A stretch of 64,000 nucleotides of DNA from Oscillospiraceae bacterium (GCA_022795735.1 JAAWHG010000009.1:1-64000); one strand, 5' to 3'. Shown: positions 26,766-36,796, counted from the stretch's first letter. Notes: generated from the sequence alone by a model not told the origin. Translations and numbers: made by a program.

Positions 26766-26794
26766 ATCATAGCATATTTCCCTTGTGATTGCAA
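26766..26794 (-). promoter_or_regulatory. Promoter of the cobalamin-regulated operon
   Basis: On the minus strand TTGCAA (26789-26794), a 17-base spacer and TATGAT (26766-26771) place the transcript start just before the riboswitch. Confidence 0.75.
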
Positions 26795-26870
26795 GTCCCT
26801 TCCCAGTTCCCAAACGGAAATCAATTTCCGCATCCAAGGAATTGCGCTTCGTGGTAATTTTCGACACGAA

Positions 26871-26899
26871 TTGACAGGCGTGGTTGAAGCTGGTAAAAT
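26871..26899 (+). promoter_or_regulatory. Promoter of the candidate toxin mRNA
   Basis: A perfect TTGACA (26871-26876), a 17-base spacer and TAAAAT (26894-26899). The transcript would start near 26906 and lead into the 28-codon reading frame at 26980. Confidence 0.75.
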
Positions 26900-26951
26900 A
26901 AGACCGCCCCCAAAGCGGGGGCGGTAAGGCACTGTGGAAAAGGCGGTCAGC

Positions 26952-26973
26952 CACTCCCTTGCGAAAGGGGGTG
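26952..26973 (+). promoter_or_regulatory. Hairpin masking the toxin ribosome binding site
   Basis: CACTCCCTT (26952-26960) pairs with AAGGGGGTG (26965-26973) over nine positions around a GCGA loop. The right arm is the Shine-Dalgarno sequence of the 28-codon frame, so the fold would block translation, as known in type I toxin mRNAs. Confidence 0.65.
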
Positions 26974-26979
26974 AGGCTT

Positions 26980-27066
26980 ATGTGGCGTTCGCGCGTTTTG
27001 CGCTGGACGATGCGGGGTGTCTGGATTCTTGTAATTCTGGAAGTCTGCTCCATAAAAGCGCGTTGA
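26980..27066 (+). CDS. Candidate type I toxin peptide, 28 residues
   Basis: ATG at 26980 to TGA at 27064-27066 encodes a short peptide with a basic start (MWRSRVLRWTMRG), a hydrophobic core (VWILVILEV) and a basic end (IKAR). The very strong GGGGGTGAGG site ends 5 nt before the ATG. The leader resembles those of putative holin-like toxin loci common in Firmicutes, but the peptide itself does not clearly match that family from memory. The hydrophobic stretch is short. A decayed toxin is possible. Confidence 0.5.
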   Translation: MWRSRVLRWTMRGVWILVILEVCSIKAR

Positions 27067-27153
27067 CCGCCAGGCTGCAACCCTGACGGTCAACTAACCA
27101 TGTTTTAGTTGAACCACAAGGGCTGACCGCCTGCACAGCTGCCCTCTACCGGT

Positions 27154-27183
27154 ATTATACCAGCGGGAATCCGCCTGTGTCAA
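27154..27183 (-). promoter_or_regulatory. Promoter of the candidate antitoxin RNA
   Basis: Consensus TTGACA (27178-27183) and TATAAT (27154-27159) on the minus strand with an 18-base spacer. No coding region lies directly downstream on that strand. Confidence 0.75.
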
Positions 27184-27210
27184 GAGACATGGGCGGTTTT
27201 CTGCGGAAAT

Positions 27211-27247
27211 CAAGAGGGGGAATCTGACAACCAGATTCCCCCTCTTG
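27211..27247 (-). terminator. Terminator of the amino acid ABC transporter operon
   Basis: A perfect 16-bp stem (27211-27226 with 27232-27247) with a 5-nt loop, about 20 bases after the ATPase stop. The minus-side tail ATTTCC is a weak T-run. Confidence 0.7.
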
Positions 27248-27267
27248 TGTGGAGCATTTCACACCAT

Positions 27268-28023
27268 TTATAAAATCTTTGCCAAAAAACTTTGAAGGCG
27301 TTCGCTCTGGGGGCGGTCAAAAATGTCAGCGGGGCTGCCCTGTTCGACGATTTTCCCGCCGTCCATGAAAATGACATGGTTGGCGACCTCCCGCGCGAAG
27401 CCCATTTCATGGGTCACGCAGGCCATGGTCATGCCCTCCTTGGCGAGGCTCTTCATCACGTCCAGCACCTCGCCCACCATTTCCGGGTCCAATGCGGAGG
27501 TCGGCTCGTCGAAGAGCAGAATTTCGGGCGACATGCACAGCGCCCGCACAATGGCGACCCGCTGCTTCTGCCCGCCGGAGAGCTGGCTGGGATAGGCGTT
27601 GGCCCGGTCCTCCAGGCCCACCCGCTTGAGCAGCTCCATGGCCCGCGCCTCGGCCTGCTCCCGGTCCATCTTCAGCAGCTTGACGGGGGCGAGGGTCATG
27701 TTGCGCAGGACGGTCATATGGGGGAAGAGGTTAAAGTGTTGAAACACCATGCCCATCTTCTGACGGAATTTATCAATATCCGCCCCCGGCTTGGTGATGT
27801 CCACGCCGTCTACCGCGACGGAGCCGCCGGTCGGAACCTCCAACAGATTGAGACAGCGCAGGAGGGTGGACTTGCCCGAGCCGGAGGGGCCGATGATGAC
27901 CACCGTCTTGCCCCGGTAAATGTCCAGGTCTACCCCGTCCAGGGCGTGAATCTGGGCCTTGCCGCCGCGGCCCTTGAAGTGCTTGGTCAGGCTGGTGACG
28001 GCGATGAGGGTCTCAGTGCTCAC
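27268..28023 (-). CDS. Polar amino acid ABC transporter ATP-binding protein
   Basis: A 251-residue GlnQ/HisP-type ATPase: Walker [11 protein letters not shown]-loop [10 protein letters not shown], signature LSGGQKQRV, Walker [15 protein letters not shown] and H-loop VTHEMGFA. It powers uptake of an amino acid with the permease and binding protein encoded upstream. The GTG at 28023 is chosen because AAAGGAGG lies 10 nt before it. It overlaps the permease stop by a few bases, which implies coupled translation. Confidence 0.94.
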   Translation of the reverse strand: MSTETLIAVTSLTKHFKGRGGKAQIHALDGVDLDIYRGKTVVIIGPSGSGKSTLLRCLNLLEVPTGGSVAVDGVDITKPGADIDKFRQKMGMVFQHFNLFPHMTVLRNMTLAPVKLLKMDREQAEARAMELLKRVGLEDRANAYPSQLSGGQKQRVAIVRALCMSPEILLFDEPTSALDPEMVGEVLDVMKSLAKEGMTMACVTHEMGFAREVANHVIFMDGGKIVEQGSPADIFDRPQSERLQSFLAKIL

Positions 28024-28750
28024 TGTCGCGCAGCCTCCTTTCCAGCCGGCCAACCAGCCAGGTGAAGAAGATCACCATAATCAGATAAATCACCGCCGCC
28101 GCCATCAGGGGCAGGAAACTCTGATAGGTCACGCCGCGAATGATGTTGACCCCGCGGGTCAAGTCGGTGAGTCCCACGTAGCCGGCCACGGCGGTCTCCT
28201 TGAGCAGGACGATAAACTCGTTGGCCAGGGCGGGAAGCACGTTTTTAAGAGCTTGGGGCAGCACGATATACCACATGGTCTGGGCATAGTTGAAGCCCAG
28301 GCTCCGTCCTGCCTCGGTCTGCCCAACGTCGATGGACATGATGCCCGAGCGGATGATCTCCGCCACGTAGGCCGCCGAGTTGAGGCCGAAAGCGATGACG
28401 CCAACCAAAATTTTGTTGTTGGAGCTGACCATGATGACAAAAAACAAAATCATGATCTGCACCACCACCGGGGTGCCCCGAATGATGGTCAGATAGACCT
28501 TAGAGACCGCGTTGAACAGCCACAAAAGCGCCTTGCCGGGGCCGGGGCGCATGGTTTCGCGGTTTTTATCCCACGTGGAACGGATGATAGCGATGACCGC
28601 CCCCACCGCAATGCCCAGCAGGACGGCGAAGAAGGTGACGATCAGGGTGTTTTTCAGGCCGGTTGTAATATAGGTCCAGCGGTCGTCCTTGATAAAGGCT
28701 ATGTAGAATTGCTGCTGGAAGTTTTTCCACCAGGTTACCAACCATTGCAA
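28013..28750 (-). CDS. Polar amino acid ABC transporter permease
   Basis: A 245-residue HisM-type permease with five or so membrane helices and the ATPase-docking loop [40 protein letters not shown] is typical of this family. Between residues ~60 and 75 is a short soluble insert ([15 protein letters not shown]). It is encoded between the binding protein and the ATPase, with a stable stem-loop in the gap before it. Confidence 0.94.
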   Translation of the reverse strand: MQWLVTWWKNFQQQFYIAFIKDDRWTYITTGLKNTLIVTFFAVLLGIAVGAVIAIIRSTWDKNRETMRPGPGKALLWLFNAVSKVYLTIIRGTPVVVQIMILFFVIMVSSNNKILVGVIAFGLNSAAYVAEIIRSGIMSIDVGQTEAGRSLGFNYAQTMWYIVLPQALKNVLPALANEFIVLLKETAVAGYVGLTDLTRGVNIIRGVTYQSFLPLMAAAVIYLIMVIFFTWLVGRLERRLRDSEH

Positions 28751-28777
28751 GGGCGGAACCTCCTCTCTCAGACGGAG

Positions 28778-28800
28778 GGAGGACGGCGGGGCCGTCCTCC
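28778..28800 (-). other. Stable intercistronic stem-loop between binding protein and permease genes
   Basis: Perfect 10-bp GC-rich stem (28778-28787 with 28791-28800) with a 3-nt loop and no T-run. Such structures after binding-protein genes usually protect the upstream mRNA from 3' decay and lower downstream expression. Confidence 0.6.
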
Positions 28801-28807
28801 GGTCCTG

Positions 28808-29566
28808 TTATTCAGCGGTGATATACTTATCGACGATGCTCTGGACCGTCCCGTCGGCGATCAGCTCTTCCAGGGCCTTGTTGACGGCCTCGGTGAGGGG
28901 AGTGTTGGACTTGCTGGTGGCGATTGCGTAGTCCTCGGTGATATACTCGGTTTCCAGAATCTTCAATCCGGGGTTGGCCTGGACGAAGGCCTTGGCCGGT
29001 TCATTGTCGATGACGACACAGTCGATTTTGTTCGCGACGAGGGCCATGACGGCGTCCGCGCCCTTGGGATAGCGTTCCACATTCTCCTCGCCCAAGTCCT
29101 CGCTGCAATAGATGTCGCCGGTGGTGGTGAGCTGAACGCCCACGTGGTAGGTCCCGACGTTGTTAAACAGATCGTCGGCGGAGGCGATGGGCGAGTTCTC
29201 GGGGACGATGATGGCCTGGACGCCGGTGGCGTAAGAGGTGGAGAAATCCACGACGGCCTGCCGGTCCGGCGTGACGGTCAGGCCAGCCATGCCGATGTCA
29301 GCCTTGCCGGTCTGGACGGCGGCGATGACGGAGTCAAACTCCATATCCTCGATTTTGAGCTCGAGGCCCAGCTTTTTGGCGATGGCGGCGGCCACTTCCG
29401 CGTCGATGCCCACGATGAAACCGCCGTCGTGGTACTCGTAGGGCGGGAACTCAGCGTTGGTGGCCATGGTCAGATAGCCTTCGTTGGCGTAGGTTGCCTT
29501 CTTGCCGCAGGCGGGCAGCGCCAGCAGGGTGAGGGCCGCCAGCAGAAAGCATAGGATTTTTTTCAT
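28808..29566 (-). CDS. Amino acid ABC transporter substrate-binding lipoprotein
   Basis: A 252-residue class 3 binding protein with a lipobox in LLALPAC. It has the family pattern LTMATNAEFPPYEYHDGG at the first lobe, DMEFDSVIAAVQTGKADIG and the second-lobe signature DFSTSYATGVQAI. It captures a polar amino acid outside the membrane; which one cannot be told. It is first in a three-gene operon with its own promoter. Confidence 0.93.
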   Translation of the reverse strand: MKKILCFLLAALTLLALPACGKKATYANEGYLTMATNAEFPPYEYHDGGFIVGIDAEVAAAIAKKLGLELKIEDMEFDSVIAAVQTGKADIGMAGLTVTPDRQAVVDFSTSYATGVQAIIVPENSPIASADDLFNNVGTYHVGVQLTTTGDIYCSEDLGEENVERYPKGADAVMALVANKIDCVVIDNEPAKAFVQANPGLKILETEYITEDYAIATSKSNTPLTEAVNKALEELIADGTVQSIVDKYITAE

Positions 29567-29606
29567 AATTGCATTCCCCTTTTCTTTGCTTTTTTAATAT
29601 GTGTGA

Positions 29607-29635
29607 ATTATACAGCTTTTGTGAATATAATGCAA
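29607..29635 (-). promoter_or_regulatory. Promoter of the amino acid transporter operon
   Basis: On the minus strand TTGCAT (29630-29635), a 17-base spacer and a perfect TATAAT (29607-29612). Confidence 0.7.
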
Positions 29636-29800
29636 GCCTTTTCCTACGCTGCGGAGCTATAAAATACGAAGCTTCGCCGGTGCTGCGTATTTACAGGGCG
29701 CCGCCCCGCTTCGGCAATGATGCAATTGGCCGCTTACTGCCCCATATGTGCTGGGGTAAGCGCCGCATTACAAGAACCGCCGCCAAAGACAAGATGCGTA

Positions 29801-29829
29801 TTGAATGTTTTGCGGCTTCATGCTAAAAT
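29801..29829 (+). promoter_or_regulatory. Probable promoter of the chemoreceptor gene
   Basis: TTGAAT (29801-29806), a 17-base spacer and TAAAAT (29824-29829), about 95 bases before the start. The rest of the ~355-base divergent gap shows no gene; a weak 7-bp hairpin flanks 29658-29693. Confidence 0.55.
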
Positions 29830-29924
29830 ATCACTGGATGAGCGTGCAATCATAAAATCGCATATATTGTAGAGAAACGTACGCTATTGCCAAAATAAAA
29901 ACAGGTGAAAGGGGAAGGTCGTGT

Positions 29925-31871
29925 ATGAAGTCGATCAAATCAAAAATCCAAATCAGTATGCTGTCGGTAGTGCTGGTTGGCGCAGTGCTGATCGGTGTGA
30001 TTACAGCCCTATTGAACGCCAACGGAATTGATGATGTTATGACAAAGACCTTGGGTCCCGCTACACAGATGGCCGCAGATGCGGTGGAGTGGAAAATGGG
30101 AAACTACTGGACGGCGCTTCAAGAGGCCGCCGCCTCTGATATTTTCCGGGAATCCGACCCTGCCGCCCCGGAACTGATTCCGCTTCGAGAAGATATCGCC
30201 CAGCGCAATGGCTTTTTATACACCGGAAAAATGGATAGCAGCGGTCTCTCGTCCACGGGATATAACTACGCGGAAGAAGATTATTTTCAACAGTGCAAGG
30301 CTACAATGAAACCCTATATCTCGGATATTATGAACGATGGGCAGCAGATGGTTTTCCTGCTAGAGGTGCCTATCATCACCGACGGCCGTTTTGATGGTGT
30401 AGTCTATGGCGGAATCAGCGCTGATTTTCTGTCAGACATCGTAAGTAATTTGTCTATGGGCAACGACGGCGTAGCCTATGTGCTGGACAATAGGGGAAAT
30501 GTCATTGGCCATCGGGAGGCCTCTATCGTAAAGGAAGGCTCCAACATGATTGAAGCCGCAAAAACGGACCCCAGTGTAGCGGATGTAGCTGCTGTGAATC
30601 AGCGAATGATCCAAAGAGAAACCGGTTTCGGAACATATAACTTTTATGGTGACAACAAATTTGTAGGGTTCGCTCCCATTGACGGCAATCAGGAATGGAG
30701 TATCGCCATTGAGGCCAGCCAGCGGGAATTTAAATCCACTTTGGACCGGAGCATTATGCTGACAGTTCTGGTGATAGTTCTTGTTGTACTCGCCACATTC
30801 CCTGTGGCAGTCAACGTAGGCAGGTCTATCTCCGGCCCAATTCGATCCTGTGTTGCCCGGCTTGAGAAGATGGCCGACGGAGATTTACACACACCGTCCC
30901 CGCAAGTCAAGTCCAAGGATGAAACCGCCCAGCTGGCAAAAGCTCTGGAAACTATGCTGTTCCGTCTGAACGATGTGGCGCAGGATGTGTCCCAGCACCT
31001 GGGCAAAATGGCGCAGGGGGACTTTCAAGAAACGATCACTCGTACATATTGGGGCGACTTTGTAGCCATGGAGCAGTCCATCAAGACAATCCACAATTCT
31101 TTGAAAGATACGCTTTCCCAAATCAGCCAGTCCGCCGGAACCGTGGCCAGTAGTGCCGTTCAGGTATCCAACGGCGCGCAATCTATAAGCCAGGGGGCCA
31201 CGGAGCAGGCCAGCGCAATCCATGAACTCTCCGCCACGGCCGACAGCATTGCGGAGAACGCCAGACAGACTGCGGCCACGGCAGAGGAGGCTGGGCACTT
31301 TGTGGCCCAAGCAGGCGCGCAACTTGGAGTCAGCGTGGATTATGTCCAAGAGTTAAACGCCGCGATGGAGAAAATCTCCGGTTCCTCCACGAAAATTAGC
31401 AAAATTATTGATACCATTGAAAATATTGCGTTCCAGACCAATATCCTGGCCCTAAACGCCGCTGTGGAGGCCGCCCGAGCGGGCAGTACGGGAAAGGGCT
31501 TTGCCGTGGTGGCCGATGAGGTGCGCAACCTGGCCTCTAAATCGAATGAGGCGGCCAAAGCCACTAAGGAGTTAATAGAGAGGTCTATCACTGCTGTTGC
31601 AGAGGGGGGTCAAGTGGTTACTAAAGTAACGGAATCACTGGATAAGACCAGCTCCATTGCGGAAAATGTAACGATTAAAGTAGACGCGGTTGTAGGAGCC
31701 GTAAAAAGCCAAACTGCCGCGATCTCCCAAGTTACCGAGGGAATTGACCAAATATCTTCCATTATCCAAAGTACCTCTGCCACTTCGGAGCAGAGTGCGG
31801 CTGCTGCGCAGGAGTTGTCGGGCCAATCCCTGCTGATGAATAAATTGGTGCGCAAGTTCCGGCTCAGCTAA
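29925..31871 (+). CDS. Methyl-accepting chemotaxis protein
   Basis: A 648-residue chemoreceptor. A membrane helix at ~9-30 is followed by a dCache-type extracellular sensor (~33-280, with [16 protein letters not shown] and [15 protein letters not shown]). A second membrane helix lies at ~283-303. HAMP-like units follow ([11 protein letters not shown] and [12 protein letters not shown]), then the signalling hairpin with the tip [20 protein letters not shown]. The sensor class usually binds small ligands such as amino acids. There is no C-terminal CheR-docking pentapeptide. It is an orphan, with no che genes nearby. Codon use appears more AT-rich than the neighbours. AAGGGGAAGG precedes the ATG. 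Confidence 0.93.
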   Translation: MKSIKSKIQISMLSVVLVGAVLIGVITALLNANGIDDVMTKTLGPATQMAADAVEWKMGNYWTALQEAAASDIFRESDPAAPELIPLREDIAQRNGFLYTGKMDSSGLSSTGYNYAEEDYFQQCKATMKPYISDIMNDGQQMVFLLEVPIITDGRFDGVVYGGISADFLSDIVSNLSMGNDGVAYVLDNRGNVIGHREASIVKEGSNMIEAAKTDPSVADVAAVNQRMIQRETGFGTYNFYGDNKFVGFAPIDGNQEWSIAIEASQREFKSTLDRSIMLTVLVIVLVVLATFPVAVNVGRSISGPIRSCVARLEKMADGDLHTPSPQVKSKDETAQLAKALETMLFRLNDVAQDVSQHLGKMAQGDFQETITRTYWGDFVAMEQSIKTIHNSLKDTLSQISQSAGTVASSAVQVSNGAQSISQGATEQASAIHELSATADSIAENARQTAATAEEAGHFVAQAGAQLGVSVDYVQELNAAMEKISGSSTKISKIIDTIENIAFQTNILALNAAVEAARAGSTGKGFAVVADEVRNLASKSNEAAKATKELIERSITAVAEGGQVVTKVTESLDKTSSIAENVTIKVDAVVGAVKSQTAAISQVTEGIDQISSIIQSTSATSEQSAAAAQELSGQSLLMNKLVRKFRLS

Positions 31872-32027
31872 TCGTGAACCCGAACGATAACCGAACCTGT
31901 ACCAGTAGAGACACCGCGAGGCTTTTTCTGCGTTCGAGTCTAAAATATATTGGGAGATGTTTTTTGACCTACATTTTTTCAGCCTGTTGTGCTATGATAT
32001 AGAAGTGAAAAAGGAGGAAAATGCAAT

Positions 32028-33470
32028 ATGTCTGCAAACGTACTCGCCGGCCTGGAACCGCAAGCGGTGTTCGGCTGGTTTGAAAAGCTCTGCGCGATCC
32101 CCCACGGCTCGGGCAACGTAACCGCGATTGGCGATTTCTGCGTCCAATTCGCGCGGGAGCGCGGCCTCCGATGCCGGAAGGACGAGATTGGCAACGTCGT
32201 CATCTGGAAGGACCCCTCGCCCGGCTATGAGGACCATCCCGCCGTCATCATACAGGGCCATCTGGACATGGTGTGTGAAAAGGACCCGGACTGCGATTTG
32301 GATTTCAAGCGAGATGGCCTCCGCTTGGCCGTGGACGGAGACCGGCTCTACGCCAAGGGAACCACGCTAGGGGGCGACGACGGCTTTGCGGTGGCCTGCG
32401 CCTTGGCGGTGCTGGACGGCGAAACCCTCCGCCATCCGCCGCTGGAGGTGCTTCTGACCGCCGACGAGGAAATCGGCCTGCTTGGCGCGACGGCGCTGGA
32501 CCCCTCCGATCTCAAAGGCCGCGTTCTGCTCAACCTGGACTCGGAGGAGGAGGGCATCTTAACGGTGAGCTGCGCCGGGGGCGCGACGGCGCAGATGACC
32601 CTGCCCGTGAAATGCGTGCCGGCGGAGGGAACCCGCTACCGGCTGGAGGTTTCCGGCCTGGAGGGCGGACACTCCGGCTCGGAGATTCACAAGGGCGGCG
32701 GCAACGCCAACAAGCTGCTGGCCGAGGCCCTCGCCGTCCTGGACTGCGCGTCGCCGCTCCGGCTGGCCGGCCTTGCGGGCGGGTCCAAGGACAACGCCAT
32801 TCCCCGCGCCGCGTCCGCCCGCTTTATCTCCAGGGCGCCGGACGGGCTGCTGCAAACGCTGACAGCCAATTTTGAGGCCGGGGCGCGGGAACGCTTCCCC
32901 AACGAGCCGGGCCTTGCTGTCACCTGCGCGGCGGAGGGAGAGGCCGCCGAAGGATGGGACCGGGAGAGCACCGTCAGGGCGCTGCGGCTGCTGCGGGAGC
33001 TGCCGAACGGGGTACAGGCCATGAGCCGGGACATTGCCGGGCTGGTGGAGACGTCGCTGAACCTGGGCATTCTGCGCGCGGACGGCGGCACGATGGAGCT
33101 GGGACTGTCGGTGCGCAGCAGCCTGGGGCAGGACAAGCGGTTCCTGCTGGCGGCGCTGGAGGACTTGTCCGCCCGCTGCGGCGCGTCGTATTCGGTCCAT
33201 GGCGAGTATCCGGCCTGGGAGTATCGGAAGGACTCCCCGCTGCGCGAGCGGATGGTCGAGGTCTTTGAAGCCCAATATGGAAGAAAACCGCAGGTGGAGG
33301 CCATCCATGCCGGATTGGAGTGCGGCATCCTTGCGGGCAAGCTGCCCGGCCTGGACAGCGTCAGCTTCGGGCCGGACATGAGCGGGGTACACACCTCGAA
33401 CGAAACCCTGTCCATCTCCTCCTCGGCACGGGTGTGGCAATATCTCTGCGCCGTGCTGGAGCGGCTATAG
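32028..33470 (+). CDS. pepD: Aminoacyl-histidine dipeptidase / beta-Ala-His dipeptidase (M20)
   Basis: A 480-residue M20 metallopeptidase of the PepD type. Metal-site motifs are VIIQGHLDMVCEKDPD, LGGDDGFAVACALAVLD and LLTADEEIGLLGA. A dimerisation-type insert and a final catalytic His segment (AIHAGLECGILAGKLP) follow. It splits a broad range of dipeptides, classically Xaa-His, in the cytoplasm. AAGGAGG lies 9 nt before the ATG. A terminator follows it, so it is likely monocistronic. Confidence 0.93.
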   Translation: MSANVLAGLEPQAVFGWFEKLCAIPHGSGNVTAIGDFCVQFARERGLRCRKDEIGNVVIWKDPSPGYEDHPAVIIQGHLDMVCEKDPDCDLDFKRDGLRLAVDGDRLYAKGTTLGGDDGFAVACALAVLDGETLRHPPLEVLLTADEEIGLLGATALDPSDLKGRVLLNLDSEEEGILTVSCAGGATAQMTLPVKCVPAEGTRYRLEVSGLEGGHSGSEIHKGGGNANKLLAEALAVLDCASPLRLAGLAGGSKDNAIPRAASARFISRAPDGLLQTLTANFEAGARERFPNEPGLAVTCAAEGEAAEGWDRESTVRALRLLRELPNGVQAMSRDIAGLVETSLNLGILRADGGTMELGLSVRSSLGQDKRFLLAALEDLSARCGASYSVHGEYPAWEYRKDSPLRERMVEVFEAQYGRKPQVEAIHAGLECGILAGKLPGLDSVSFGPDMSGVHTSNETLSISSSARVWQYLCAVLERL

Positions 33471-33483
33471 AGACTGAAAAAAT

Positions 33484-33525
33484 AAGGAGGGCTCGCCCGT
33501 CGGGGGCGGGCCCTCCCCTTTTTTC
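33484..33525 (+). terminator. Terminator after pepD
   Basis: Stem GGAGGGC...GCCC against GGGC...GGGCCCTCC followed by TTTTTT, about 14 bases after the pepD stop. Confidence 0.85.
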
Positions 33526-33726
33526 GACATTCCCCGTTATTTCCCAACATCTAGTGCGTATGACATAATATCATCACAAAATATTGTGGTCTAACCGACA
33601 GATTTCACGGGATTTTACCAGCCCATGTGCTACAATGGAGTCAGACGGCCGACAGGGGCGGGAAGAGGCGTCCCGGGGAATGGGACAGGCCGTTGCCCAA
33701 GGGAAACAAGGAGAGGAGGAGCGATC

Positions 33727-34542
33727 ATGCAAGCGCTGAAAAACAGGGGGTTTCTTGACCGGCCCCGGGTGAGCTTCCTGCCGATTGGGGCCCTGCGGCC
33801 CAACCCCTCGCAGCCTCGGAAGGTGTTTGACCAGGACGGGCTGCGGGAGCTGGCCGACAGCATCACCCAGTATGGCATTTTACAGCCCCTGACGGTACGC
33901 CGGAAGCCGGACGGCTACGAGCTGGTGGCGGGAGAGCGCCGCCTGCGCGCCGCGAGGCTGGCGGGATTAAAGGAGGTGCCTTGCATTCTGCTGTCGGTGG
34001 GAGAGGAGGAATCGGGCATGCTGGCCCTGGTGGAAAATCTGCAGCGGCGGGACCTGGACTTTATAGAGGAAGCCGAGGGGTTGGCGCGGCTGATGCGGCT
34101 CTACGGCCTGAGTCAGGAGCAGGCCGCGGCCCGCATTGGAAAGAGCCAGCCGGCGGTGGCGAACAAGTTGCGGCTGCTGCGCCATTCCCCTCGCGTGCTG
34201 GCCGCCATCCGGGAGAACGGCTTGTCCGAACGCCACGCGCGAGCGCTGCTGAAGCTGCCCGAGGAGCAGAGCTGCCTGAACGCCATTGCCGTCATCGTGG
34301 AGAAGGGATTCAACGTCGCCAAGACAGAGCAGTACATAGATTACCTTCTTCAACCGCCGTCCCCACCAGCCCGGAGGAGGGGGCTGGGGCAGTTTGTGCT
34401 GCGGGACGTGAAGGTCTTCCTCAACACGGTGGAGCACAGTCTGGACCTGATTAAAAACGCCGGCATCCGCGCCGACAAGACCCAGGAGGAGACCGAGGAA
34501 GAAATTGTCGTAACCATTCGCATACCAAAGAAAGCGGGGTGA
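33727..34542 (+). CDS. noc: ParB-family protein, nucleoid-occlusion Noc type
   Basis: A 271-residue ParB/Spo0J-family protein. It has the N-terminal CTP-binding domain (IGALRPNPSQPRKVFD, AGERRLRAARLAG), the ParB box ALVENLQRRDLDFIEEAEG, and an HTH (LSQEQAAARIGKSQPAVANK). It binds short centromere-like sites and spreads on DNA. No parA lies next to it, which fits Noc rather than ParB, but this cannot be decided without its DNA target. The ATG at 33727 is preceded by AGGAGAGGAGGAG. An upstream in-frame start lacks such a site. Confidence 0.85.
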   Translation: MQALKNRGFLDRPRVSFLPIGALRPNPSQPRKVFDQDGLRELADSITQYGILQPLTVRRKPDGYELVAGERRLRAARLAGLKEVPCILLSVGEEESGMLALVENLQRRDLDFIEEAEGLARLMRLYGLSQEQAAARIGKSQPAVANKLRLLRHSPRVLAAIRENGLSERHARALLKLPEEQSCLNAIAVIVEKGFNVAKTEQYIDYLLQPPSPPARRRGLGQFVLRDVKVFLNTVEHSLDLIKNAGIRADKTQEETEEEIVVTIRIPKKAG

Positions 34543-34565
34543 AATATTTGCCGCCGGGCGGGCCG

Positions 34566-34595
34566 TTGACAGCGGACCGCCCGGCGTGGTACTAT
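34566..34595 (+). promoter_or_regulatory. Promoter of the 361-residue membrane protein gene
   Basis: TTGACA (34566-34571), an 18-base spacer and TACTAT (34590-34595), 30 bases before the ATG. Confidence 0.65.
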
Positions 34596-34625
34596 GTAGC
34601 CACCTAGAGAGAGGGGGGTGGCGGC

Positions 34626-35711
34626 ATGGGATTTTTTAACCGCCTGCATCGGGATTATCTGTGGCGCAAACTTTTGCCGGTCCCTTTTTTGGCGGCGGCG
34701 ACGGTCGCGCTGTTTTTCCTGTTCTCCGGACCGGAGGCGCTGCGCTCCCTCCGCCCGGTTCCCCTCGCGTCACTGTCCCCCGCGAAATGGGAGGGAACCT
34801 GCGTCGTCTATGACGTTCCCTATATCTATGCCCAGTATATGCGGGAGCTGGAGTACCGAGGCGGGGTCAACACCGGCCGGTGCGTCGGCGGCGGCTACCT
34901 GATCGACCTGGAGCGGGACGGCACGGCGTCCTTTCGCCTGCTGGGGCTTTACATCCACGGCGACCGGGCGCTGCTGGAGCAGGCCGAAGAACTGGCCCGC
35001 AGAAGCCGCGAAACCGACGCGCCCGCCCCCATGCGGGTTTGGGGCACGGTGCGGATGATGGAGGCGGAGGAGCGGGCCCAATACAATGAGACCATCAAGC
35101 GGGTGTCGGACGCCTACGGCGGTAGCGGGCGGGCCGAGGGATTGGAGGACCGGGCGCTCCCGCTCTACATCGACGCCGGGCGCATCGACGGAAAACCGGC
35201 CTGGCTGGCGCGCGGGCTGCTGGTGCTGAGCCTGATTCCCCTTTTGTTGGCGGTGTGGCGGGTGGTTCAGGCCCTGCGAATCCGCCCGCTGCGCCCCCTC
35301 CAGAGGAAGCTGGAGGAACTGGGAGGCGGCGAGACCCTCGACGCCCTCTTGGAATCCTTTTATGAGGAGACCGAACCCATCGGGGGCGTCCGGGTGGGGC
35401 GGGACTTTGTGCTGCTGCCCGGTTACCTGCTGCTGCGGCCCTGGGAAATCGTTTGGGCCTACCGGGAGGGCGGGCTGTGCGTTCTGCGGACGCTGGACGG
35501 ACAGCGGTATGAGCTGCCGCTGCGGTCGGAAGAGGCGCAGGCGGTTTTGGATGAGATTCTACAGCTGCTTCCGGGTACGGCGGTGGGCTATACCGACCAA
35601 CTGGCCCGGCGCTACCAGGAGGACCGGGCGTCCTTCGCCGGCTGGTGGGACCAGTGCCGTCCCGGATGCTATCAGGAGGTCATTGAGGAGAGAAAGGGCC
35701 GCTTCTTCTGA
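34626..35711 (+). CDS. Two-helix membrane protein of unknown function
   Basis: A 361-residue protein not recognised with certainty. It has a membrane helix at ~14-33 and a second at ~195-215. The ~160-residue region between them (WEGTCVVYDVPYIYAQYMRE and a later LLGLYIHGDRALLEQ) would lie outside the membrane. The C-terminal ~140 residues (GRDFVLLPGYLLLRPWEIVW, LRTLDGQRYELPL) look like a cytoplasmic beta-rich domain. It follows noc but has its own promoter. GGGGGTGG precedes the ATG. The stop codon lies inside a stem-loop. Confidence 0.8.
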   Translation: MGFFNRLHRDYLWRKLLPVPFLAAATVALFFLFSGPEALRSLRPVPLASLSPAKWEGTCVVYDVPYIYAQYMRELEYRGGVNTGRCVGGGYLIDLERDGTASFRLLGLYIHGDRALLEQAEELARRSRETDAPAPMRVWGTVRMMEAEERAQYNETIKRVSDAYGGSGRAEGLEDRALPLYIDAGRIDGKPAWLARGLLVLSLIPLLLAVWRVVQALRIRPLRPLQRKLEELGGGETLDALLESFYEETEPIGGVRVGRDFVLLPGYLLLRPWEIVWAYREGGLCVLRTLDGQRYELPLRSEEAQAVLDEILQLLPGTAVGYTDQLARRYQEDRASFAGWWDQCRPGCYQEVIEERKGRFF

Positions 35712-35720
35712 AGCGGCCCT
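35695..35720 (+). terminator. Hairpin overlapping the end of the membrane protein gene
   Basis: An 11-bp stem (AGGGCCGCTTC/GAAGCGGCCCT) spans the stop codon. The tail is GATTCCCC, so termination would be weak; it may protect the mRNA end. Confidence 0.55.
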
Positions 35721-35727
35721 GATTCCC

Positions 35728-35761
35728 CAAAAAATGGGCCGTCTCACAGGAGACGGCCCAT
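35728..35761 (-). terminator. Terminator of gapA
   Basis: A perfect 12-bp stem (35734-35745 with 35750-35761), followed on the minus strand by six T, 15 bases after the gapA stop codon. Confidence 0.85.
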
Positions 35762-35776
35762 TCCATTTCAGGAAAC

Positions 35777-36796
<1,020 letters not shown>

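Larger units (their letters stand above)
26893..27147 (-). ncRNA. Candidate antisense antitoxin RNA
   Basis: A strong minus-strand promoter (27154-27183) would start an RNA near 27147. The RNA runs fully antisense through the 28-codon frame and ends at a hairpin (26903-26925; 9-bp stem ACCGCCCCC/GGGGGCGGT) followed by TCTTATTTT. The predicted length is about 255 nt. The arrangement is that of a type I antitoxin opposite its toxin mRNA. Confidence 0.6.

Noticed and set aside
26712-27080. 122-codon minus-strand frame over the riboswitch promoter and toxin region
   Set aside because: Covers promoters, terminators and structured RNA; better explained as non-coding.
29569-29826. 85-codon plus-strand frame before the chemoreceptor
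   Set aside because: No ribosome site and it overlaps promoter elements on both strands; translation looks random.
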